DNA of 64,000 nucleotides from the NCBI GenBank assembly GCA_027460525.1, contig JAPZAS010000016.1:54701-118700 (forward strand), written 5' to 3'. Positions 24,628 through 33,669 of the stretch are shown here, piece after piece. A model generated the notes under the pieces. It ran no database searches. It was not told where the DNA came from and worked only from the letters and a program-made list of their open reading frames with translations. The DNA comes from Candidatus Methanoperedens sp. GTDB taxonomy: Archaea > Halobacteriota > Methanosarcinia > Methanosarcinales > Methanoperedenaceae. Both the position numbers and the translations under genes were made by a program. Every line of letters starts with the position of its first letter. The first letter of the stretch is position 1.

Positions 24628-25002
24628 ATGAATAACCAGTGCATATGCGAATCAAAACCTGCAAGGTTGTGCTGCCCGGCGGATGAAAAACTTCGAAAAA
24701 AATGGCTATTTTCTCTTGAAAAAGAACATGAACCGCTAAGGCAGACCTCAAGGGAAATTGCATGGAAATTAAAGCTCCTCTCAAATTCCAATCGCCTTGA
24801 GATCCTGTTGATGCTATCGCTCCGGGAGCACTGTATGGACGAGATTGCAAGAAAACTGAAGCTCCAAAAGTCAGCTATTTCCTATCATCTGGCATTGTTG
24901 AAAAAACACGGCATGGTATGTGTAAAAAAACGCTCTCGTTTCGCTTTTTACGCACTTTCCCATAGCGGAAAGAAAGCGATTGTGGCTTTTGGAAATATAT
25001 AG
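24628..25002 (+). CDS. arsR: ArsR-family transcriptional regulator
   Basis: A 124-residue winged-helix repressor. The ArsR HTH is seen as LSNSNRLEILLMLSLREHCM followed by DEIARKLKLQKSAISYHLALL. The N-terminus is cysteine-rich (CICESKPARLCC), a possible As(III) or metal site in a different place from classical ArsR. It lies directly before an Acr3 arsenite pump gene, so control of arsenic export is the likely job. Start at 24628 with AGGT just upstream. Confidence 0.85.
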   Translation: MNNQCICESKPARLCCPADEKLRKKWLFSLEKEHEPLRQTSREIAWKLKLLSNSNRLEILLMLSLREHCMDEIARKLKLQKSAISYHLALLKKHGMVCVKKRSRFAFYALSHSGKKAIVAFGNI

Positions 25003-25062
25003 TTCAAATTTTTTTGAATCGGTTTGCAGGTTTTATTTCATGAGCCGTATATACAATGGTTC

Positions 25063-26118
25063 ATGGAAGCAAAGCTCTCAGGGATTAGCAAATATTTGAC
25101 CCTCTGGATTTTTCTCGCCATGGCAGGCGGTATAATTCTTGGGGCTGCATATCCGGAGATTGCCGGAATACTCGACACGGTACGAATAGAACAGGTCTCG
25201 CTTCCCATAGCTGTCGGGCTTATCTGGATGATGTATCCGCCGCTTGCAGGAGTGAAATACGAGGAACTCTCGAAACTTAAAAAACAGGGAAAAGCCCTGA
25301 GTTTATCCATTGTCCAGAACTGGGTGATCGGTCCTGTGCTCATGTTCGCCCTTGCATGGCTCTTCCTCCCTGACCTGCCCGAGTACCGCATAGGATTGAT
25401 CATTATAGGGCTTGCACGCTGTATTGCAATGGTGCTTGTCTGGAACCAGCTTGCAGGCGGCGACAACGATTTATGCGCAGTTCTTGTTGCCATGAATTCT
25501 CTCTTTCAGATAGCGTTCTATTCCGTGCTCGCTTATGCATTCATCACCGTATTTTCAACATGGATTGGCGGTGCAGGCGGAGGCGCAGTGGTTAACGTGT
25601 CGATTGAGCAGGTAGCCAAAGCTGTTTTCATATATCTTGGCATCCCGTTCATCGCAGGCATAATAACCCGGTCTGTTTTGCTAAAAAAGAGGGGAAAGGA
25701 TTGGTACGATAATGTATTCATGGAAAAACTTGGTCCGACCGCGCTGATCGGTCTGCTTTTTACCATTATCGTCATGTTCTCTTTGAAGGGAGAGAACATA
25801 ATTGCACTTCCAATGGACGTTTTCAGGATAGCACTGCCGCTGCTTGCCTATTTCATCATAATGTTTTCGCTTTCTTTTTTCATGTCTCGCAGGCTTGGGT
25901 TTTCCTATGACCAGACCACAACACTTGCATTCACTGCTGCAAGCAACAACTTTGAACTTGCAATCGCAGTGGCGATTGGGGTATTCGGGATAGGCTCCGG
26001 TCAGGCATTTGCCGCTGTTGTAGGACCTCTTATCGAGGTGCCTGTGATGCTGGGACTGGTGCATGTTGCAAGAAGAGCAAGAGGCATGTGGTTTGACGAG
26101 AGTGTATCTTATAAATAG
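25063..26118 (+). CDS. Arsenite efflux permease Acr3
   Basis: A 351-residue, ten-helix Acr3-type (bile acid/arsenite transporter fold) permease. The conserved helix-4 cysteine lies in [19 protein letters not shown], and [20 protein letters not shown] is also typical. It exports As(III) from the cytoplasm. The ATG at 25063 gives the normal N-terminus ([15 protein letters not shown]); a TTG at 25024 would extend it. It follows arsR by about 60 bp and precedes a CMD-family gene, all on the plus strand. Confidence 0.92.
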   Translation: MEAKLSGISKYLTLWIFLAMAGGIILGAAYPEIAGILDTVRIEQVSLPIAVGLIWMMYPPLAGVKYEELSKLKKQGKALSLSIVQNWVIGPVLMFALAWLFLPDLPEYRIGLIIIGLARCIAMVLVWNQLAGGDNDLCAVLVAMNSLFQIAFYSVLAYAFITVFSTWIGGAGGGAVVNVSIEQVAKAVFIYLGIPFIAGIITRSVLLKKRGKDWYDNVFMEKLGPTALIGLLFTIIVMFSLKGENIIALPMDVFRIALPLLAYFIIMFSLSFFMSRRLGFSYDQTTTLAFTAASNNFELAIAVAIGVFGIGSGQAFAAVVGPLIEVPVMLGLVHVARRARGMWFDESVSYK

Positions 26119-26158
26119 GAGCGCTGTGAAATAATTCAAAGGAAAGGAGGAATAAAAG

Positions 26159-26455
26159 TTGTCGTGGTTTAGCGAAAAAACACCGGATATTGCAAAAGCA
26201 TTCGGAGAGTTGAGAAATTCGGTATACAAGGAAGGAACTCTTGACCAGCGCACAAAAGAACTCATATCCGTAGCCGCTTCCGTGCTCATGAGATGCGAGC
26301 GATGCACCGAAATCCATGCGGAGCGCGCCAAGAAGCAGGGCGCTTCGGATGAAATGATAGCAGAGGCTGTGGCGTGCGCCATGTTTGTGGCTGCGGGCTC
26401 GCAGCTTTCGTGGAGCGAGGTGTATGAGAGGATTATGGGGGAAAAGGAGCGATAA
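26159..26455 (+). CDS. Carboxymuconolactone decarboxylase/AhpD-like protein
   Basis: A 98-residue CMD/AhpD-family protein with the thiol pair CERCTEIHAERA (CxxC followed by HxxxA) at about residue 46, as in AhpD peroxidases. It starts at TTG 26159 with an excellent AAAGGAGG site upstream. It follows the arsenite pump by 40 bp, so a thiol role in arsenic or oxidative stress is possible. It is a distant relative of the frameshifted gene at 8453. Confidence 0.82.
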   Translation: MSWFSEKTPDIAKAFGELRNSVYKEGTLDQRTKELISVAASVLMRCERCTEIHAERAKKQGASDEMIAEAVACAMFVAAGSQLSWSEVYERIMGEKER

Positions 26456-26651
26456 TTTGCTGATGAGAAACTTTCGCTAACAAGCTCGTGTATCATTAAG
26501 TATGGGTATGGTGACTGCGTTCATGCTCCTTCTCATGCTCCCAAAATGCGATAAAACTCCAAAACTATCTATTCCTACTAAGAAATCAGGCGCTCAACGA
26601 TAAACTGGTGCCAAAACAACCAATAAATATGCATTCAAGAATTTAAAAACA

Positions 26652-26665
26652 AAATATATATATAC
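26652..26665 (+). promoter_or_regulatory. TATA-like promoter of the RloA/RloB-like pair
   Basis: AAATATATATATAC lies about 75 bp before the ATPase gene, at the left edge of a visibly more AT-rich segment. The rest of the 280-bp gap (26456-26735) shows no gene. Confidence 0.4.
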
Positions 26666-26735
26666 TATTTTAACTCTAATATGGTTATTTGTGAAATTAT
26701 CACAAAAATGTTAACTTAATAGTCTGGATGATCAA

Positions 26736-28004
26736 ATGTTAATTGAATTTAGTTTGGAGAATTTTCGTTCCATCAAGGAGGAAGTCACATTAAGTTTAGT
26801 AGCTTCCTCTGATAAATCGTTAGATAATAATTTAATTACAACAGAAGTATTAAAAAAAGATAATCTATTACGAAGTGCAGTATTATATGGAGCAAATGCC
26901 TCTGGTAAGAGCAACGTTGTTTCAGCCATTAATTCTTTGAGAAATTTGGTGATCATGTCACATACATTTCAAAAAGGCACTGAAATTAGTTATTCTCCAT
27001 TTAAACTTGATAATGAATATCTTTCCAAACCAACTAAATTCAAAGTTGTCTTTATCAAGAATAACATAAAATACGTCTACGGAGTATCTTTTACTAATGA
27101 AAAAATTATTGATGAGTATTTATATTATTATCCTGAAGGCAGAAAAGCAATAATTTTTGAAAGGAAGGACACTAATGACTACAAATTTAGCATAAATAAA
27201 AAAGAACAAAAATTTTATTCTGAAAAAACTTTAGATAACGTTCTTTATCTATCAAGTTCGACTCAATTGAATTATAAGAAAACGGCTGAAGCCTTTGATT
27301 GGTTTAAAAATACTTTAGCATTTATAGGTGCGACAGATCATCCTCAATTGATTGATTTCACTATGAAATCACTTAATAAAGATGCAACATCAAAAGAACT
27401 TATATTGAAAGCTCTCATAGAAGCTGATTTGGGAATTAATAATGTTATTGCATCCTTTGAAAAGATTTCAATTGATGAAATTCCTGTTATGATTCAAAAA
27501 CAAATAAAATTTTTGGTAAGTCAAAAAGGGGATGATGTCGAAAAAATGCTTATTAAAACAATTCATAAAGTTGTTAACGAAAAAGGTGAAGAACGTGAGG
27601 TGGAATTTAATTTTGAAGAAGAATCCGAAGGGACAAAAAGAATATTTGCTTTAATAGGCCCTTGGATTGACGCATTAAACAATGGACGTGTCTTAGTTGT
27701 AGATGAATTGGATACTAAACTACACCATTTCCTAAATCTTTTTTTAATAAAATTATTCCAAGATCCAACACAAAATAAAAATAATGCCCAACTAATCTTC
27801 ACGACACACAATACTAATTTACTTGATTTAGATTTATTTAGAAGAGATCAAATCTGGTTTACTGAAAAGGATCCAAGGGCTGGAAATACAGACCTTTATT
27901 CTCTCATAGAATTTAGTCCACGCAAAGATAAGAATGTTCGAAAAGGATATCTTGTAGGAAGATACGGGGCTATACCATTCATAGGCGAAGAAAGGATATT
28001 TTAA
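26736..28004 (+). CDS. AAA-family ATPase, RloA/AbiL-like defence component
   Basis: A 422-residue ATPase of the OLD/RecF-like AAA_15/AAA_21 group. It begins MLIEFSLENFRSIKEEVTLS, with Walker A LYGANASGKSN near residue 50. Walker B VLVVDELDTKLHHF and the H-loop FTTHNTNLLDLD lie in the last third. Such proteins pair with RloB-like partners in abortive-infection systems of the AbiL type. The partner gene starts one base after this gene's stop. The segment is AT-rich compared with its flanks, suggesting transfer. Activity against viruses is inference from the family. Confidence 0.85.
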   Translation: MLIEFSLENFRSIKEEVTLSLVASSDKSLDNNLITTEVLKKDNLLRSAVLYGANASGKSNVVSAINSLRNLVIMSHTFQKGTEISYSPFKLDNEYLSKPTKFKVVFIKNNIKYVYGVSFTNEKIIDEYLYYYPEGRKAIIFERKDTNDYKFSINKKEQKFYSEKTLDNVLYLSSSTQLNYKKTAEAFDWFKNTLAFIGATDHPQLIDFTMKSLNKDATSKELILKALIEADLGINNVIASFEKISIDEIPVMIQKQIKFLVSQKGDDVEKMLIKTIHKVVNEKGEEREVEFNFEEESEGTKRIFALIGPWIDALNNGRVLVVDELDTKLHHFLNLFLIKLFQDPTQNKNNAQLIFTTHNTNLLDLDLFRRDQIWFTEKDPRAGNTDLYSLIEFSPRKDKNVRKGYLVGRYGAIPFIGEERIF

Positions 28005-28005
28005 A

Positions 28006-28614
28006 ATGGGCGGGTATAGACGAAGAAAATTAAGAGGGAGAATACCACGCAAAGTATTCGTAATCGTCTGTGAGGGAGAAAAAACAGAGAGAATATACTT
28101 TAATAGGTATAAAACAAGATATTCTTATTTGAGAATTGAGACACCTAACTCAAGATGTACAGACCCGATTAACCTTGCAAAATTTTCCAGAGACCAAATA
28201 AAAAAAGAGGCATTAGATTTAAAAAATGGTGATTCCATTTGGTGTGTTTTTGATTGTGACGATAATGACGATGAAAATATATCCAAAGCCTGTAAAATTG
28301 CAGGAAAAGATATTAAAATATGTCTATCAAATCCCAGTTTTGAATTATGGTTTCTTTTACATTTTTCCTTCGTTGTCCCCAAATTAACACGTTCTGAAGT
28401 AATAGAAAAATTAAAAGAACACATACCAGGCTATGAGAAGAATAAAGACTATTATGATATTTTATTGGGGAACAGACCAACGGCAATTGATAATGCAAAA
28501 AAATTAATTAAGATGCATGAAACTCATGGAGTAAAATTAATCAGTGTTGAAAGTAATCCTTCAACCCAAGTTCAAAACATTGTTGAAGAAATTCTAAGAA
28601 TTACTGAGAAATAA
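28006..28614 (+). CDS. RloB-like protein (TOPRIM-like putative nuclease)
   Basis: A 202-residue RloB-family protein. The acidic site CEGEKTERIYF near residue 24 and the WCVFDCDDND motif near residue 80 resemble TOPRIM metal ligands, and LSNPSFELWFLLHF is a family hallmark. RloB-type proteins are thought to be the effector of two-gene phage-defence modules with an AAA ATPase. It is co-transcribed with the ATPase at 26736. No gene is recognised between its stop and 28776. Confidence 0.82.
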   Translation: MGGYRRRKLRGRIPRKVFVIVCEGEKTERIYFNRYKTRYSYLRIETPNSRCTDPINLAKFSRDQIKKEALDLKNGDSIWCVFDCDDNDDENISKACKIAGKDIKICLSNPSFELWFLLHFSFVVPKLTRSEVIEKLKEHIPGYEKNKDYYDILLGNRPTAIDNAKKLIKMHETHGVKLISVESNPSTQVQNIVEEILRITEK

Positions 28615-28776
28615 GAATTGTTACTTCAAGATTTTTAATTTAGTTTAAATCATATCTATAGTAATGCGCCTGATTTGAATATCATATCCCAAGAAACCAA
28701 AGAAGGGCAGAATTCTTGAGCGTCCACAGGATGCTCTCGATTTCAATCGTGAGTCCGTGACCGCAAACGATAGCTG

Positions 28777-28982
28777 TCATTCGCCTCGTAAGAACTTCCT
28801 GAACATCATCGCCTCAACCTGGCTTATGCCCAGAAGCCTGACCAGCATTCCAATATCGTTCCCATCCACCAGAGCTGCGGGCAGCATGACTTCCCCTTTA
28901 TAGAATATCCTTCCCCCTTTCATCTTCGCGCCCACATAACCCCTGGCTTTTCCTCAGCGTCCCGCCACTCATATATGCACCT
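28777..28982 (-). pseudogene. 3' fragment duplicate of the GXGXG-domain gene
   Basis: This ~206-bp stretch matches the last ~215 bp of the gene at 30519, in the same orientation and with the stop codon position included. Shared runs include TCGCCTCGTAAGAA and GACCAGCATTCCAATATCGT. It has a deletion where the intact gene encodes GGKAKGYVGAN and no start. It lies 1.7 kb from its parent with the PAS-HTH gene between, so the two form a direct repeat around that gene. Flanking bases 28615-28776 and 28983-29086 show no gene. Confidence 0.8.
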
Positions 28983-29086
28983 AGGTGACTTTGCATTGTT
29001 AACATATTAAGGTTGAAAAGCATTAATTTAATATATAATAGTTACTTGGATTCCAGACTTATTGCCATTTCAGAAGGTTGATAGAA

Positions 29087-30238
29087 GTGAAAAACGGGAG
29101 AAAAAATAACGATCAAACCTCAAATGAATTGGGAAAAAAAAGCCGAAAGATAGCACAAATTGAGAAATCAGAAAAGCAGGTTGTGGAGAAACTTAAGAGA
29201 TCAGAAGAAAAATACCTTGACCTTTTCGAAAATGCAAACGATGCTATATGCATGTTAGACTCTGATCTAAAATTTAAAGAAGTGAACAACAGGACCTTGA
29301 GAATGTTCGGTTATACAAAAGAAGAAATGCTTGATATGTGTGCGTTTGATATTCTTCCACCTGGACAAATCCCTAGATTTGAGATTGAGTTTAATAAATT
29401 AAAGGAAAAAGGATCATATGATAATTTTGTGGGGAAGGCTCGAACAAAAGATGGCAGGCTTATCGATATCGAGGTAAGCTCATCTGTTATTAAAGAAGGG
29501 GATAAGATCATAGGTACAAGAGATATAATTCGAGATATAACAGAGCGTGTACAAAATCAAGAAGCACTGCGTGAAAGTGAGGAGCGTTACCGCACGATAA
29601 TCGAATACTCCAATGATATGATCTGGACTCTCGACACTGAAGGGCGTTTCCTATTTTTCAATAAGCGCTCTGAAGAGATAACAGGATTTAAACTGGAAGA
29701 CTGGCGGGGCAAGTCCTTTGCTCCGCTCATCGAAAAAGATTATCTACCCAGGGTCATTGAGCTATTCCATAAAACACTAAACGGAGAGCCTCAGCATTAT
29801 GAGGTATCAGTCGAAAGAGAAGGTGGCAGTAACATAATTCTCTTAGTAAATACCGCTCCCATATATTCAAAAGGAAAAGTTGTGGGAACTGTGAGTTTTG
29901 GCCGGGACGTAACAGAGCGTAAAAAAGCAGAAGAGCAAATCAAAGAATCTCTTAAACAAAAATTAAAGAAATCCAATAAACAAAAGAAGCTCCTGTGCTA
30001 TCTGATTGAAGGAACGCGTGGAGGAAAAACCCGGGCATTAATCTTGAGACATCTTACCGAGAAATCTTATAATGCTAATCAATTGGCTAAAGCCTTGAAT
30101 ATGGATTATAAAACTATAAGGCATCATCTTAAAATTCTGGAAAAAAAAGGAATAATAACTAAAGGCCAAGATGAATACTCTGGTTTATATTTTATATCAA
30201 AAAATATTAAATCTGATCTGGATGAGATGGATATCTGA
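29087..30238 (+). CDS. PAS-PAS-winged-helix sensor/regulator
   Basis: A ~383-residue soluble protein. A charged coiled-coil-like N-terminus is followed by two PAS domains (about residues 45-160, with DAICMLDSDLKFKEVNNR; and 165-290, with DMIWTLDTEGRFLFFNKR), each ending in a DITER/DVTER motif. A C-terminal ArsR-like winged helix follows (NANQLAKALNMDYKTIRHHL). There is no histidine kinase domain, so it looks like a one-component regulator that senses a ligand or redox state through PAS. GTG at 29087 has AGAAGG nine bases upstream; TTG at 29078 is the alternative. It lies between the direct copies of the GXGXG gene end. Confidence 0.82.
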   Translation: MKNGRKNNDQTSNELGKKSRKIAQIEKSEKQVVEKLKRSEEKYLDLFENANDAICMLDSDLKFKEVNNRTLRMFGYTKEEMLDMCAFDILPPGQIPRFEIEFNKLKEKGSYDNFVGKARTKDGRLIDIEVSSSVIKEGDKIIGTRDIIRDITERVQNQEALRESEERYRTIIEYSNDMIWTLDTEGRFLFFNKRSEEITGFKLEDWRGKSFAPLIEKDYLPRVIELFHKTLNGEPQHYEVSVEREGGSNIILLVNTAPIYSKGKVVGTVSFGRDVTERKKAEEQIKESLKQKLKKSNKQKKLLCYLIEGTRGGKTRALILRHLTEKSYNANQLAKALNMDYKTIRHHLKILEKKGIITKGQDEYSGLYFISKNIKSDLDEMDI

Positions 30239-30287
30239 CCAGCACGATAAAACTTCAAATTTTGTCATTGAGCATTATCAAAAAGTC

Positions 30288-30295
30288 TTTATAAG
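30288..30295 (+). promoter_or_regulatory. TATA box in front of a candidate structured RNA
   Basis: TTTATAAG sits about 27 bp before the base of the hairpin at 30318, the normal distance from an archaeal TATA box to the transcription start. No reading frame begins there. Confidence 0.45.
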
Positions 30296-30317
30296 ATGGA
30301 TATAGAGTAGAATATTG

Positions 30318-30382
30318 GCCTCTGCAGCTAAGGGATACCACCACCATCCCCAACCCACTTATTTTTTCCTGGTTGCAGAGGC
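30318..30382 (+). ncRNA. Candidate small structured RNA with C-rich loop
   Basis: The ends pair over a long stem: GCCTCTGCA with TGCAGAGGC, continued by GCTA(A)GG with CCTGGT through wobble pairs, giving about 15 pairs with one bulge. The ~34-base loop is C-rich (ACCACCACCATCCCCAACCC). A TTCTTTTCT tract follows. With a TATA box at the right distance, this looks like an independent small RNA; a simple terminator for the PAS gene, which ends 80 bp upstream, is the alternative. Confidence 0.4.
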
Positions 30383-30518
30383 TTCTTTTCTATTTATCAT
30401 TAATATGCTTTTTCCCCAACATTACCCCAATACATGTATCTGAAAATAATGAGAGAGAAGCACCCTCGTTGATGCACTCCGAATTCATTCCGGCGTCGGT
30501 TACTGCAAAAGATGGGCA

Positions 30519-31418
30519 TCATTCGCCTCGTAAGAATTTCTTGAACATCATCGCCTCAACCTGACTTATGTCCAGAAGCCTGACCAGCATTCCAATATCG
30601 TTCCCATCCACCTGAGCTGCGGGCAGCATGGCTTCCCCTTTATAGAATATCGCTCCTCCTTTCATGTTTGCGCCGACATAACCTTTGGCCTTCCCGCCGA
30701 TAATAAGCGTCCCGCCCTTCATATATGCACCTGCGAACTCTCCCGCATTATTCGTAATTATCACCCCTCCCCGCTGGAGCACTCCTGTGTTCATGCCCGT
30801 GTCCCCCTCCACATGAACAAACCCGCGCTTCATCAGGATGCCTGTACTCATACCCGCATCCCCCTCCACGGTGACCTTTTTATCAGCATCAAGCCTGGCA
30901 GCGATCGTGTCCCGGATTATCCCATCCCTTATGGAAAGTTCATGCCCTTTCAGTACATTCGGAGGAAGCAGGGCTTCATTTAACCCATCCTGAAGAATAC
31001 CGCTAATCGACCTGTACATTCTGTAGCCGGGGCGGTCGGACTCAACCTCGACCACATTACCAATCGGCTGTTTAACATTACCTCTGGCATATATAACCCC
31101 GGAAACCATGCTGATTCCCATCCTTGTATCGATATCACCATCCACGATTATCGAGCCTGCCCTGAGAGGTTTTCCAGTCCCTCCAAAAAATTTCAGGTCA
31201 ACACCGAGGCTGCTGCCCAGCCTTTTGCCTGCGCTCCCCTTAATATGCACATCCTCTCCATTTTTCAGGCGCGAAACAAGGTCTTCGTACGTATAGGATG
31301 TGCTCTTTTGATGCGGAATAATACCGGAAGGAGAAAGCCGCTCTCCCCCGTGCTGCCAGTAAAAATCATAGGTGAAATCGCACAGGCAATCAACAGGCTG
31401 GGACAATTCAAGATACAT
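30519..31418 (-). CDS. GXGXG (glutamate synthase alpha C-terminal/FwdC-like) domain protein
   Basis: A 299-residue protein. The second half is a right-handed beta-helix of G-rich repeats, such as VEGDAGMSTGILMKRGFVHV, GDTGMNTGVLQRG and AKGYVGANMKGG. This fold occurs in the C-terminal domain of glutamate synthase and in subunit C of formylmethanofuran dehydrogenase. It lacks the amidotransferase and FMN domains, so it is a stand-alone GXGXG protein of uncertain role. ATG at 31418 is preferred over GTG at 31427. It starts 11 bp after the MutS-like gene on the same strand. Its 3' end is duplicated at 28777. Confidence 0.78.
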   Translation of the reverse strand: MYLELSQPVDCLCDFTYDFYWQHGGERLSPSGIIPHQKSTSYTYEDLVSRLKNGEDVHIKGSAGKRLGSSLGVDLKFFGGTGKPLRAGSIIVDGDIDTRMGISMVSGVIYARGNVKQPIGNVVEVESDRPGYRMYRSISGILQDGLNEALLPPNVLKGHELSIRDGIIRDTIAARLDADKKVTVEGDAGMSTGILMKRGFVHVEGDTGMNTGVLQRGGVIITNNAGEFAGAYMKGGTLIIGGKAKGYVGANMKGGAIFYKGEAMLPAAQVDGNDIGMLVRLLDISQVEAMMFKKFLRGE

Positions 31419-31429
31419 AGCGCACACAA

Positions 31430-33499
31430 CTATTTGAACTTCTTTAACAACCTTTCATAGAACTCGTTATCCTTATTCTTCCTCGCAAGCCGCTCCACAA
31501 TCAACTCAGGTGTGCTGCGCGCCAGATAATTATAGCGCGGATTACGATCCACGATCAGGTTGTGCTGCTCATCCAGACCTTTTGCTTCAATCCCGTCCAC
31601 GCGTATATTGCGGTCAGTATTCCTGAGAATGGCTTCCGCGACGTGGCTCACGAAAACACCCAGTCCGCTGTTGTTTTCAAGCTCCTCAAGAATGCCCGAA
31701 ATAATTTTGGCTGATGCACCCGGCTCCGTGATGGATTCCATCTCGTCTGTAAGCACAATCTTGCTCTTATTGTTCGCAACAGCCGAGAACTCCTTAATTG
31801 CGCTCTCAAATGCCCCTGCATCCATTGTCCCTCTGGATTTTCCGAAATAGTAGAATTCTTCTACAAGACCGATCTCGCTTTCCTTCGCCGGGACAGGAAA
31901 ACCCATGTGGGCTAATATTACAACCTGTGCAAGTAATTCGAGTGTCGAGGTCTTGCCTCCTGAGTTTACTCCGCTTAGCAGCACCACTCTTGCGTCTTTG
32001 AGTTTGACAATGTCGGAATTCATGCGCGAATTCCCGACTGTGTAATTTATAGGGACTGCATTCTCAATGAAGAGATTGCTGCCTCCTGTAATCCCGATTC
32101 CGGGATTGTCCTGGAGAAAAGGCATATCCAGAACGTATTTTCGGGCAAAACACGCAATCGTGTAGCCCACGTCAAATTCAAGAGCCTCCCGGACAAGGAA
32201 GGATGCGGTGTCCTTCAACGCTGAAAGCGTGTGCGCATTCTCCCTTAAAAGCACAAGTTTTCTTGAAGTTATAATGTGCTGCAGGTGGTTTTTTAATCCT
32301 TCCACGCTTCTCTGATTTACTTTTACAGGATGCGATGCATCATCGCCAAAGAAATTATTAACATACTGCGCTTCTCCAGGGTTCAAGCCAAGTTCGCTGA
32401 CTATCGAGCGCAGCGCATTGGCTGTTACCGTGTTGTATTTTTCTCTGATTTCCTTCTCGAAAACCTGGTTGATACTCCCATCCATGGAGGTGAGCAGGTC
32501 AAAACCCTTGACCGTGACCGAACTTTTTTCAATGAGAGCCCCGAATTCAAGATTCGCTCTCCTTTCCACACTTGTAATAACATCATTTAACCTGTCATAA
32601 ATCGATCCGAGCCTGTCGATTTCACTATCAAGACCGCTTTTGAAGCCCGTATCCCTGGATAGTTTCATCAAACCTGAGGATAAGCGCTCAATCTCTTCAT
32701 CCTTTATACTATCGCAGAAATCCGGCGCATGCCGCCTTATGTGCCTGAGAAATGATATCGCGCAAGTTATGGATTCAAGATTTTTTATAAAGAACGAGAG
32801 TTCCTTTTCAGGTGCAACCTGCCACACCTCAGCCTTCCTGATATCCATGAAATCAACATCCATGTCCTCTGGAAAATCCATCCCTGCAAGGCTTGTGCCC
32901 ACAGTAACATGGGAGTAGCCGCGCGCTACATCCACAGCTTCCCTGGCATCACTGACAAGCTGTACCGAAACCGGGAATCTTTTGGCTGCTTCGAACTCTT
33001 CTGTGCTGGTTGTAATGATTACCCTGTCCCTGATTACCGGGACATTGAAATTTGCTTTTATGGGTTTTATTTTTGATAAAAGAGAGGCGAGTTCATTATC
33101 ATCGAGTTTTTTAGCCAGTTCTATAATACCCCCGACCTCTTTTTGATTTTTGATTATGCTTTCCTTTTTATGTGCAGGATATGGAAAATATAAGGAAAGC
33201 TTGCTTCTTGCATGCCCGGTGTGGGCAAATCCTTTAATTAGCGCCATGATGCGCCCGTATATTTCATAAGCCTCGTCTGTCTTAAGAAAATCCCGTACCC
33301 CGACACCTTCGTTCAAAGCAATAGCGTCAAGTACGAGGGATATGGCGGATTTCTCGGTCATTCCTTCGACCTCGCTTAAAGCGGCTATATCGTTGTTCAA
33401 TATGGCATCAAGCGCCTGCTTTTCCGAACCGAAGTGCTTGATCAGGCGAAGGGCGGTTTTTTCACCGATCCGGGGGATGGATTTGAGGTTGGGTATCAT
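31430..33499 (-). CDS. MutS-family ATPase with N-terminal helix-hairpin-helix
   Basis: A 689-residue protein. Residues 1-60 form helix-hairpin-helix units (NLKSIPRIGEKTALRLIKHF). The centre is a MutS-like lever/clamp region. The C-terminal ABC-type ATPase has Walker A LLSGVNSGGKTSTLELLAQV and a Walker B region ending VLTDEMESIT, plus the later VFVSHVAEAIL. It lacks the mismatch-reading N-terminal domain of MutS1 and shows no obvious C-terminal Smr nuclease of MutS2, so a role in recombination or branched-DNA processing is more likely than canonical mismatch repair. Confidence 0.82.
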   Translation of the reverse strand: MIPNLKSIPRIGEKTALRLIKHFGSEKQALDAILNNDIAALSEVEGMTEKSAISLVLDAIALNEGVGVRDFLKTDEAYEIYGRIMALIKGFAHTGHARSKLSLYFPYPAHKKESIIKNQKEVGGIIELAKKLDDNELASLLSKIKPIKANFNVPVIRDRVIITTSTEEFEAAKRFPVSVQLVSDAREAVDVARGYSHVTVGTSLAGMDFPEDMDVDFMDIRKAEVWQVAPEKELSFFIKNLESITCAISFLRHIRRHAPDFCDSIKDEEIERLSSGLMKLSRDTGFKSGLDSEIDRLGSIYDRLNDVITSVERRANLEFGALIEKSSVTVKGFDLLTSMDGSINQVFEKEIREKYNTVTANALRSIVSELGLNPGEAQYVNNFFGDDASHPVKVNQRSVEGLKNHLQHIITSRKLVLLRENAHTLSALKDTASFLVREALEFDVGYTIACFARKYVLDMPFLQDNPGIGITGGSNLFIENAVPINYTVGNSRMNSDIVKLKDARVVLLSGVNSGGKTSTLELLAQVVILAHMGFPVPAKESEIGLVEEFYYFGKSRGTMDAGAFESAIKEFSAVANNKSKIVLTDEMESITEPGASAKIISGILEELENNSGLGVFVSHVAEAILRNTDRNIRVDGIEAKGLDEQHNLIVDRNPRYNYLARSTPELIVERLARKNKDNEFYERLLKKFK

Positions 33500-33631
33500 T
33501 GTTGTGATGCGTATTCTATATTTTTATACTCAAAGGGGTTATGATTTTAAAAATATTGGTATGAGTGATGCGAAAGTATAATATCCAGACAGGTGTACTA
33601 TAAAAACCACCATTTTCATCATTTGCCCAAA

Positions 33632-33653
33632 ACCCCGCATTTAAATGCGGGGT
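33632..33653. repeat. Perfect 22-bp palindrome upstream of cfbD
   Basis: The sequence is perfectly self-complementary: ACCCCGCATTT joined to AAATGCGGGGT. It lies 16 bp before the cfbD ATG, inside what would be the mRNA leader, and is followed by GGAGAAAAAGG as ribosome site. It could be an operator, an mRNA hairpin controlling translation, or a relic hairpin of an IS200/IS605-type element. Nothing else of such an element is visible. Confidence 0.6.
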
Positions 33654-33669
33654 CTCCAGGAGAAAAAGG

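Noticed and set aside
25533..26496. Minus-strand open frames opposite acr3 and the CMD gene
   Set aside because: The plus-strand proteins have clear family motifs; the opposite frames are shadows.
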